Shown one piece after another: positions 58,001 through 64,000 of a DNA stretch of 64,000 nt. The notes under the pieces were generated by a model, which was not told where the DNA came from, searched no databases, and saw nothing but the letters and a program-made list of their open reading frames with translations. How positions within the stretch are numbered: the stretch's first letter is position 1; each line of letters opens with the position of its first letter. The translations under genes were made by a program, and so were the position numbers. This DNA is from an uncultured Burkholderiales bacterium (GTDB lineage: Bacteria > Pseudomonadota > Gammaproteobacteria > Burkholderiales > Burkholderiaceae_C), in assembly GCA_903876885.1 (NCBI GenBank), contig CAIRBP010000034.1:1-64000 (forward strand), given 5' to 3'.

Positions 58001-58331
58001 ATTTTTTAAGTATGCCGTTATGCCATAAATCTAGTGCACAGTTCAACGCTGTTTGTCCGCCCATGGTGGGCAAGATGGCGTCGGGTCGTTCCTTAGCTAT
58101 TATTTTTTCAACGGTTTGCCAAGTAATGGGCTCAATGTAAGTCACGTCAGCTGTGGAGGGGTCAGTCATGATCGTTGCAGGGTTGCTGTTGATCAAGATG
58201 ACTTTAAATCCTTCCTCCCGCAAAGCCTTACAAGCCTGAACGCCAGAGTAATCAAACTCACAAGCCTGTCCAATAATGATGGGGCCTGCGCCAATAATTA
58301 GGATACTTTTAATATCAGTGCGCTTGGGCAT
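55080..58331 (-). CDS. carB: Carbamoyl-phosphate synthase large chain
   Basis: 1083 aa, two homologous ATP-grasp halves (about 1-550 and 551-940) and a C-terminal allosteric MGS domain. [47 protein letters not shown], then repeat [17 protein letters not shown] and [17 protein letters not shown]. Makes carbamoyl phosphate for arginine and pyrimidines. Starts directly at the base after the carA stop, standard carAB operon. Confidence 0.97.
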   Translation of the reverse strand: MPKRTDIKSILIIGAGPIIIGQACEFDYSGVQACKALREEGFKVILINSNPATIMTDPSTADVTYIEPITWQTVEKIIAKERPDAILPTMGGQTALNCALDLWHNGILKKYDVELIGASPEAIDKAEDRLKFKDAMTKIGLGSARSGIAHSMDEAWAVQKSLGFPTVIRPSFTLGGTGGGIAYNSEEFETICKRGLEASPTNELLIEESLLGWKEFEMEVVRDKADNCIIVCSIENLDPMGVHTGDSITVAPAQTLTDKEYQIMRNASLAVLREIGVDTGGSNVQFAVNPVDGRMIVIEMNPRVSRSSALASKATGFPIAKVAAKLAVGYTLDELKNEITGGATPASFEPSIDYVVTKIPRFAFEKFPQADSRLTTQMKSVGEVMAMGRTFQESFQKALRGLEVGVDGMNQKTEDREVLEKELGEPGPERIWYVGDAFGQGMSVNEVHALTKIDPWFLVQIEEIIKIELDIDRLTEAKGAQALDAIDALSLRKLKQKGFSDRRLGKLLKTTEHEVRARRHALGVRPVYKRVDTCAAEFETRTAYMYSCYEEECEAEPTDKKKIMVLGGGPNRIGQGIEFDYCCVHAALAMREDGYETIMVNCNPETVSTDYDTSDRLYFEPLTLEDVLEIVDKEKPHGVIVQYGGQTPLKLALGLEAAGVPIIGTSPDMIDAAEDRERFQKLLHDLKLLQPPNATARTEADALLKAQDLGYPLVVRPSYVLGGRAMEIVHEQKDLERYMREAVKVSHDSPVLLDRFLNDAIECDVDALCDGVDVFIGGVMEHIEQAGVHSGDSACSLPPYSLSEQTVKELKLQTAAMAKGLNVVGLMNVQFAIQKQSGRDVIYVLEVNPRASRTVPYVSKATGIQLAKVAARCMVGQTLAAQGVTREVHPPYFSVKEAVFPFVKFPGVDTILGPEMKSTGEVMGVGKTFGEAFVKSQIGAGTRFPRPTDEVNKIFLTVKNNDKPRAIELARSLLEMGFELVATKGTAAAISSAGLKVTAVNKVAEGRPHVVDMIKNNEIAMVINTVEERRNAIADSRQIRTSSLMARVTTITTMAGAEAAVEGMKHMDSLGVYSVQEMHAQLI

Positions 58332-59540
58332 TTATCTCTTCTCCATGAGCGCTGTGAAGCGATCAAATAAATAAGCTATGTCGTGTGGACCTGGTGAGGC
58401 CTCGGGGTGGCCTTGAAAACAAAAGGCCGGTCGATCCGTGCGCGTTAGACCTTGGATGGTTGAATCAAACAAAGATACGTGTGTTACTTGTAAATTAGGG
58501 GGAAGAGTCTGCGCGTTAACAGCAAAACCGTGATTCTGACTGGTTATCGATACGCGTTTACTAGAGATTTCTTGCACTGGATGGTTGGCTCCGTGGTGAC
58601 CAAACTTCATCTTAAAAGTTTTAGCTCCACTTGCAAGTGCCATTATTTGATGCCCCAGACAAATCCCAAAAGTTGGTATGCCCGAATCAATAATCGCTCT
58701 AGCAGCATCAATAGCATAGTCACAAGGCTCAGGATCACCGGGCCCGTTGGATAGGAAAACACCGTTTGGGCTGAGCGCCATCACATCCTTAGCAGAGGTC
58801 TTAGCAGGAACTACGGTGACCCGGCAGCCACGCTCACTGAGCATTCGAAGAATATTTCTCTTGACTCCAAAGTCGTAGGCTACTACGTGGTGTTTTAAAT
58901 TCTTAGGAGTTCCGTATCCCTTACCAAGTACCCACTCTGCTTCAGTCCACTCAAAGGACTTCGCAACTGAGACTTTTTGAGCCAAATCAAGCCCACTCAT
59001 TGAGGGGGCACTCTTTGCAGCGGCCAAGGCTTTGTCCGTAGCAGACTTAAGTGTGGTTGAGTCTAAGATCTGCCCTGGAGGCAATGCAAGTATGGCTCCG
59101 TTTTGAGCACCGAAAGTTCTAAGTCGCTTGGTCAGGCTTCGGGTATCAATTCCGGCAATAGCCACCGTTCCTTGTCGAGTCAAATAATCGCTCAACGCTT
59201 CGTTGCTTCTAAAGTTGGATGCAACGAGTGGCAAATCTTTAATGATTAATCCAGCTGCGTGAACCTTCTCAGACTCAACATCTTCACGGTTGATTCCGTA
59301 GTTACCTATGTGAGGGTAAGTGAGGGTTACGATTTGCTGACAATAACTTGGATCGGTAAGAATTTCTTGATAGCCTGTGAGAGCTGTATTAAATACAACT
59401 TCTCCGATAGTTTGACCAGAAGCTCCAATGGAATGACCCACAAAGACTGTACCGTCTGCAAGCGCCAAGATGGCAGGAGGGGATTTCCCCTGAAGAGACA
59501 AAAGCAATGGGTTCTCCGTATATATTTCGGTGACGCCCAT
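58332..59540 (-). CDS. carA: Carbamoyl-phosphate synthase small chain (glutaminase)
   Basis: 402 aa from ATG 59540; the next upstream in-frame codon is TTG 59552. Class I GATase triad: Cys294 in GICLGHQ, His378 and Glu380 in [25 protein letters not shown] and [12 protein letters not shown] are intact. The N-terminus is about 20 residues longer than most, so an inner start is possible. Supplies ammonia to CarB. Confidence 0.95.
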   Translation of the reverse strand: MGVTEIYTENPLLLSLQGKSPPAILALADGTVFVGHSIGASGQTIGEVVFNTALTGYQEILTDPSYCQQIVTLTYPHIGNYGINREDVESEKVHAAGLIIKDLPLVASNFRSNEALSDYLTRQGTVAIAGIDTRSLTKRLRTFGAQNGAILALPPGQILDSTTLKSATDKALAAAKSAPSMSGLDLAQKVSVAKSFEWTEAEWVLGKGYGTPKNLKHHVVAYDFGVKRNILRMLSERGCRVTVVPAKTSAKDVMALSPNGVFLSNGPGDPEPCDYAIDAARAIIDSGIPTFGICLGHQIMALASGAKTFKMKFGHHGANHPVQEISSKRVSITSQNHGFAVNAQTLPPNLQVTHVSLFDSTIQGLTRTDRPAFCFQGHPEASPGPHDIAYLFDRFTALMEKR

Positions 59541-59641
59541 CGCACCATTCAAGAGCTAACTCTTCGAGGGTGTGTTTGTTCGAGGGATTGGTCTGTAATT
59601 AGAGCGTGGGCGTATGTTTAGAAGGTGCTAAAAAGCAGTTC

Positions 59642-59647
59642 ATTATA
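59642..59647 (-). promoter_or_regulatory. Candidate carAB promoter -10 box
   Basis: A perfect TATAAT on the minus strand, about 100 bases before the carA ATG; the -35 position is poor, so an activator or extended contact may be needed. Confidence 0.45.
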
Positions 59648-59805
59648 GCCGAGCGTATTCTCAACGTTTTTGCACCCCACCAAGCTTAAACACAAACCCT
59701 TTGACAAATCTCAATAACCCATTTGTATGCAGTTTGAACCTCAAATGAAATGGTTCGACCTAAAAGGAGTTTTTAGAGCTTGAGTAGACAAGCCACAAAG
59801 TAACA

Positions 59806-59836
59806 ACCCGCCAAAACCTTTAGGGTTTAGGCGGGT
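59806..59836 (-). terminator. Hairpin downstream of terC-like gene
   Basis: ACCCGCC (59806-59812) pairs with GGCGGGT (59830-59836), with AAACC/GGGTTT-type pairing inside. On the minus strand only short T-runs follow, so termination is plausible but not certain. Confidence 0.45.
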
Positions 59837-59943
59837 CAGGAGCTAAAAGTTTTAAAGTTCAGCCAAGGCTAGAGCTGGAGAAGGAATACCAAGATAATTC
59901 TCTGGAGTAACTTAATAAACCAGAGTTGACAACTTGAAGTTGA

Positions 59944-60642
59944 TCAATTCGGTTCTGAGGATTCCGCTGGTTTATGCCTTGAGGCAATGAACTTGCCAGT
60001 GCCGATAACAAAAAGCGCACCAACTATTGGGAATATAAGACCTGCATTAGGAATATTGGCCGCTAGAAAATCAGAAACAGCAGGATCATCAACCATCATT
60101 TCACCTGATACATAACCTAGTAAAGCAGCACCAAGAGTGATGACAATTGGAAAACGCTCCATTAGCCTCATGATCATTGCACTACCAAACAAAATCAGTG
60201 GGATCGTTATAACCATTCCAATGAAGAGCATCCAAGTATGTCCTTTTGCAACAGCGGCCATACCAAGTACGTTATCTAAACTCATAACGATGTCTGCAAT
60301 GATGATGATCTTAACTGCCTCCCAAAAATGGGATCCACCTTCCAAATCTTCTTCCTCGTCTTCAGCGGCGAGAAGTTTTATAGCAATCCATAATAAAAGA
60401 ACGCTACCAATCAGAGCTACATAAGGAATATCAAGCAGATAAGACGCTGCTGCGGTAAGCCCGGTCATCAGCACAATAATACCGATTGCTCCCACCATAA
60501 AAGCAATCTTGGCTTGTTTGGCTGGCAAAGAGCGGCAAGCTAAAGCTATCACAACCGCATTATCACCGCTAAGTACAACGTTGATAAGGCAGATTTGAAA
60601 TAGAGCCCACCATGTTTCAGGGTTGGTAAACAACTCGACCAT
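59944..60642 (-). CDS. TerC-family integral membrane protein
   Basis: 232 aa from ATG 60642, preceded by GAGGAG (ten residues shorter than the longest frame). About seven helices; SGDNAVVIALACRSLP and SLDNVLGMAAVAKGH are the two D-N-containing TerC motifs, with an acidic loop DEEEDLEGG near 93-101 between helices. TerC/YkoY proteins are implicated in Mn2+ export or metalation of exoenzymes. I saw no yybP-ykoY riboswitch upstream. Confidence 0.88.
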   Translation of the reverse strand: MVELFTNPETWWALFQICLINVVLSGDNAVVIALACRSLPAKQAKIAFMVGAIGIIVLMTGLTAAASYLLDIPYVALIGSVLLLWIAIKLLAAEDEEEDLEGGSHFWEAVKIIIIADIVMSLDNVLGMAAVAKGHTWMLFIGMVITIPLILFGSAMIMRLMERFPIVITLGAALLGYVSGEMMVDDPAVSDFLAANIPNAGLIFPIVGALFVIGTGKFIASRHKPAESSEPN

Positions 60643-60829
60643 AAGAAAACTCCTCAGAATGGAATAAAACAAAAAGTTGAAAATTAGTTGTTGGGGATTC
60701 TATGAGAAAAAACACTTAACAGCCAAAGTGAAATCACTAAGATAGAACTGAAATTCAACAAAAAAAGGTTTTAACGCAAGTAGTTGCGAGAAAAAACAAA
60801 AAATACACCACAAAATGCACTAGAACGGA

Positions 60830-61675
60830 TCAAGAACTCGTAACAAGACCTTCAGAGGTCCATTCTGTCAATGCAATATAGCCGTCCCTTGCAGCAACTA
60901 CTAAGATATTGTTAAAGGTGTGAACAACCTGACCAGGATTGTTTTGATGTGGCTCGCTCCAACCAAGGAGCTGCCTGACCTTTACTCTGTATCCATTCAC
61001 ATTGGCAATGACCTCATGAACTCCAAATGCATTAAAAATTCTTAGGAGCTCATCAACTTGGCAGTTAAAGTCTAAAGTCTTATCTTTCTCGCTCCACAAA
61101 TGCCAAAATTCGCTCTGGGGTTGTGGCTCCGAGTTTTCCCAAAGTTGATAGAAGTTTTGAGCTACTTTTGCGGCCAATCGTTTATTGGCCATTTGAATTT
61201 TAATATCCAAAATATCATGTGTATCTGTATCCGCCAGTCTAAACTCTTCAACAGTTAATATGTCGCCTGAGTCGAATGCAGGTGCTAATTTATGGCAAGT
61301 TACACCCCATTTTGACCATTTCTCTTTGATGGCGCGAATCATTGGATAGGGTCCTCGACCGACCGGCAAAGGAGAGGGGTGAAAATTTATAGCGTATTTT
61401 AGGAAAGGCGTCCAATCAGGGATCTTAAAACTATAACTAGCTACAACCAATGCATCGCAGTTATAAACGCTAAGACCTTTCAGATCCTCAGATTTAATGG
61501 GCGACATCTGAATTGGTATACCGCGCTGAACAGCAAAATTAATCGTAGCACTAACAGGAAAGACTCGGCTATCATCGGAGGGCAATGTGAAAAGTTTTAC
61601 GGGAGTCCATCCCGCATCTACGAAAGCCTCTATGATTCCTAAATATCGATCCGACGCTGTGAAAGCAAAACGCAT
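60830..61675 (-). CDS. Stand-alone formyltransferase (methionyl-tRNA formyltransferase-like fold)
   Basis: 281 aa from ATG 61675 (CGGAG upstream). The hydrolase-type formyl-transfer site is intact: Asn97, His99 in INFHPSPLP, Asp135 in FDSGD; an Fmt_C/ArnA-like C-terminal domain of about 80 residues follows. It differs from true Fmt in FHPSPLP versus HGSLLP-type loop and in lacking the usual def/fmt neighbours. Might formylate a sugar-amine (as in ArnA, WlaRD) or another amine. It is next to a glycosyltransferase gene. Confidence 0.7.
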   Translation of the reverse strand: MRFAFTASDRYLGIIEAFVDAGWTPVKLFTLPSDDSRVFPVSATINFAVQRGIPIQMSPIKSEDLKGLSVYNCDALVVASYSFKIPDWTPFLKYAINFHPSPLPVGRGPYPMIRAIKEKWSKWGVTCHKLAPAFDSGDILTVEEFRLADTDTHDILDIKIQMANKRLAAKVAQNFYQLWENSEPQPQSEFWHLWSEKDKTLDFNCQVDELLRIFNAFGVHEVIANVNGYRVKVRQLLGWSEPHQNNPGQVVHTFNNILVVAARDGYIALTEWTSEGLVTSS

Positions 61676-61891
61676 GAAACTCCGATCAAAAAGAAGTAAT
61701 AACTTGACCAAGCAAGCTTAGTTCTGAGGCTCTTCGGACTCAAACCTAAATTTGAGCTCTCAATGTAATCACAATAAACAGACTAGTTCAATTTTAACTA
61801 TTCTCAGAGATTGTAATCTTCACCTTTGATCGAAAAATAAGCAACTTTAAAAATCCTGCCAATTTGGGCTGAATAAGACCATCAAAATCAG

Positions 61892-64000
61892 ATGATGACA
61901 CTAGCTAAAGCGATACAAACTGCTTTAAGTTTTCATGAAAAAGGAGAATTCGCAAAAGCAGTTCACATCTACACAGATGTGATCAAACAAGATCCGAGTC
62001 ACTTTCAGGCACTGAACCTTTTAGGGCTGGCTTATCAACAGTTAGAGTGCGATCAAAAAGCCCTGGATGCATTTGAACTCGCCTTAAAACTCATAAATTC
62101 AAACTCCTTGACGCACTATAGCGCCGGCGCATCTGCTTTAAAACTCGCAAGGCATTCACTAGCACTTAAACACACTAATTTCGCATTAATTCTTGCACCT
62201 GGAGATGCAAAGACAATTGTTAATCAAGGAATTGCGCTGCATAAATTAGGTGAATTAGAGGGTGCACGCAAGTCCTACTCCAGAGCAGTTTTGATAGATC
62301 CTTACTTTGCCGCTGCACATTTTAATTTGGGTTGTACTTTACAAGAAATGGACTTTGACGGCGCGCTTAATTTGGCCGTACAAACTTACGCGATATCCAT
62401 CGTATTAAATCCAGCTGATCCCGCTGTCTATAACAATATTGGTAATGCCTTCAAAACAAAAAAAATATTTAATGAAGCAATAAAAAGCTTTCAAAGAGCG
62501 CTCATCTTAAATCCTTCCCTTGCTGTAACTCACTACAACAAAGGGACTACAGAGTACTTTGTTAAAAATTACGAATTGGCAATTAAAGACTTGACAAAGG
62601 CACTGGAACTTGATCCTGTTTCAGAATCAAGTTGGAACAATATTGGTAACGCCTTTAAAGAATTAGGCTCATACGCAGATGCTCTGAGGGCATATGAAAG
62701 AGTTTTGATATTGACTAGCGGTAGTCATAACTTTGAAATTTTTTATAACATAGGCGTTGCTCAACATGAACTTGGTCTTTATGCGGAGGCTTGCGATAGC
62801 TACACAAAGTCATTAAAACTCGAACCTTTGTACACAAGAGCACTAAATGCTCGCGCAATTACACATAGACATTTAAGAAAATTTGATCAAGCTATTAGCG
62901 ACTTTAAAGAGGTGCTCCGAATAGACCCCCATTTTGAATACGCTATAGGTAATTTACTGCATACTCAAATGCACATTGCCGACTGGTCTGATTGGGGTAA
63001 GTACGTTCAATCGCAACGAGAAAATACTGAGCTAAATCAACATTTGTTATCTACTCAAATTAGTAACGGCCAAAGAGTCTCGCATCCTTTTCCTGTGTTA
63101 GCGCTTTACGACGATCCTGCGCTAAATTTGAAAGCATCTCAGATTTGGTTCTTAGATAAACACTCTCCCCCACTTAGTGATTTGACTAATGAGCAAAATC
63201 AAAATCAAAAGCTCTCAAGGTCAGATTTAGGAAGGCGTATTCGCTTAGCTTACTTCTCAGCTGATTTTCATAATCATGCAACTGCTTACCTCATAGCCGA
63301 ACTGCTTGAGTTGCATGACAAAGAGGATTTTGAAATTTTCGCAATCTCTTTTGGACCTGAGACAAAAGACGAAATGCAATCTAGGATAATGTCAAGTGTT
63401 GATCACTTTTTACAACTCAGTCATTTAACAGACGCCCAAATCGCATCTCTTTGCAGAGAATTAGAAATCGATATTGCGATCGATTTAAAAGGTTATACGC
63501 TTCAAAGTCGCTTCAACATATTTATGTATCGATGTGCCCCAATTCAGGTTGGATACATTGGCTATCCGGGGACAAGTGGATCAACGTGTATTGATTATTT
63601 CATAGCGGACTCAATCTGTGTACCTGAGGGTGATGAACATTTATTTACCGAAAAAATTGTATTTATGCCAGGTGCATACCAAGTTAATGACTCTAAAAGG
63701 CACATAAAACCATGTACAGCATCGAAATCCGAAATGGGGTTACCAAATAATGGATTTGTATTTTGTTGTTTTAACAATGCCTACAAAATAACACCTAACA
63801 CATTTGAGAATTGGATGAATATTCTTCGTCAAGTGCAGGGGAGTGTTCTATGGTTGCTTGAGGATAGTGAAATAATTACTAAAAACCTCAGATCAGCTGC
63901 TCACCGTCTAGAGGTTGACCCTGACCGTTTGGTATTTGCTAAGCGGCTAAGCTTGGAGGAACATTTAGGAAGACATATTCATGCCGATTTATTTCTTGAC
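61892..64000 (+). CDS. TPR-repeat O-linked glycosyltransferase (SPINDLY/GT41), partial
   Basis: Read by hand because it has no stop in the window: ATG 61892 (or the second ATG at 61895), 703 codons open to base 64000; an in-frame TAA at 61874 fixes the start. Residues about 1-330 hold repeated TPR units (NNIGNAFK, FQRALILNPS, ALELDPVSES). From about 449 RIRLAYFSADFHNHA starts the GT41 domain, followed by DIAIDLKGYT, PIQVGYIGYPGTSG, YQVNDSKR and FCCFNNAYKITP. Family members attach sugars to Ser/Thr of proteins. The true C-terminus is beyond the window. Confidence 0.9.
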   Translation, partial: MMTLAKAIQTALSFHEKGEFAKAVHIYTDVIKQDPSHFQALNLLGLAYQQLECDQKALDAFELALKLINSNSLTHYSAGASALKLARHSLALKHTNFALILAPGDAKTIVNQGIALHKLGELEGARKSYSRAVLIDPYFAAAHFNLGCTLQEMDFDGALNLAVQTYAISIVLNPADPAVYNNIGNAFKTKKIFNEAIKSFQRALILNPSLAVTHYNKGTTEYFVKNYELAIKDLTKALELDPVSESSWNNIGNAFKELGSYADALRAYERVLILTSGSHNFEIFYNIGVAQHELGLYAEACDSYTKSLKLEPLYTRALNARAITHRHLRKFDQAISDFKEVLRIDPHFEYAIGNLLHTQMHIADWSDWGKYVQSQRENTELNQHLLSTQISNGQRVSHPFPVLALYDDPALNLKASQIWFLDKHSPPLSDLTNEQNQNQKLSRSDLGRRIRLAYFSADFHNHATAYLIAELLELHDKEDFEIFAISFGPETKDEMQSRIMSSVDHFLQLSHLTDAQIASLCRELEIDIAIDLKGYTLQSRFNIFMYRCAPIQVGYIGYPGTSGSTCIDYFIADSICVPEGDEHLFTEKIVFMPGAYQVNDSKRHIKPCTASKSEMGLPNNGFVFCCFNNAYKITPNTFENWMNILRQVQGSVLWLLEDSEIITKNLRSAAHRLEVDPDRLVFAKRLSLEEHLGRHIHADLFLD

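Larger units (their letters stand above)
59541..59943. other. carAB leader / terC downstream region
   Basis: 403 bases with the carAB -10, an approximately 95-nt carA leader and the hairpin at 59806-59836. No coding frame was recognised. A pyrimidine-responsive arrangement is common for carAB but I see no clear attenuator. Confidence 0.4.

Noticed and set aside
60643-60829. yybP-ykoY manganese riboswitch upstream of the TerC gene
   Set aside because: I looked for its conserved stems and loops and did not see them; the region is A-rich and unstructured.
1-64000. CRISPR arrays, prophage and defence islands
   Set aside because: No regularly spaced repeats, phage structural genes or recognised defence genes were found in either strand.

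Overview
The window looks like chromosome from a low-GC betaproteobacterium of the order Burkholderiales; a Polynucleobacter-like freshwater Burkholderiaceae member is my best guess. This rests on gene order (trxA-rho-rpmE2; carA-carB-greA-DUF4149-yhbY/rlmE-ftsH-folP-glmM; pstSCAB-phoU-phoB-phoR beside ppx-sixA-ppk), on a type-B L31 protein, on Bug/TctC solute-binding proteins, and on AT-rich spacers. Taxonomy is inference; no rRNA gene is present.

Left region (1-9.1 kb): one tightly overlapping minus-strand catabolic/uptake operon. From its promoter end it holds a GntR/UTRA regulator, a complete branched-chain-amino-acid-type ABC importer (Tat-type binding protein, LivH, LivM, LivG, LivF), an orphan TctC-type binding protein, an aconitase-superfamily large/small subunit pair, and the start of a hydantoinase B/oxoprolinase-type gene that runs off the window. 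The substrate is not identifiable.

9.3-18.8 kb is a loosely packed accessory stretch. It holds an acyltransferase, a small outer-membrane barrel, a 46-aa membrane protein not called as a standard ORF, a one-HTH AraC fragment, a YghU-type glutathione transferase, an NRDE protein, a three-gene ABC-2 exporter, a decayed IS30-family element with both terminal repeats, and an orphan modA.

18.9-34.3 kb is mostly housekeeping: tRNA-His, ppiD, hupB plus tRNA-Val, a tartrate/malate dehydrogenase-type enzyme, an EamA permease, pgsA, dnaE, a FrnE-type DsbA protein, trxA, rho, rpmE2, a GT-C-like membrane protein and a MATE exporter.

34.3-45.3 kb is a phosphate/polyphosphate hub. The minus-strand pstSCAB-phoU-phoB-phoR operon is divergent from ppx, with Pho boxes readable for both in the shared promoter. 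sixA and ppk follow on the minus strand. PstSCAB imports phosphate, PhoU/PhoR/PhoB sense and respond, and Ppk/Ppx make and degrade polyphosphate.

45.3-48.2 kb is an accessory insert (an unknown protein, a ParB-like protein, a glycine-zipper protein) beside the housekeeping cluster glmM-folP-ftsH-rlmE. ftsH has a heat-shock-type promoter and a TTG start. yhbY, a DUF4149 membrane protein, greA and carAB follow.

59.9-64 kb: a TerC-family membrane protein, a stand-alone formyltransferase, and the first 703 codons of a TPR-OGT (SPINDLY/GT41) glycosyltransferase cut by the window end, possibly the edge of a glycosylation locus. I found no CRISPR array, prophage, or obvious defence system.
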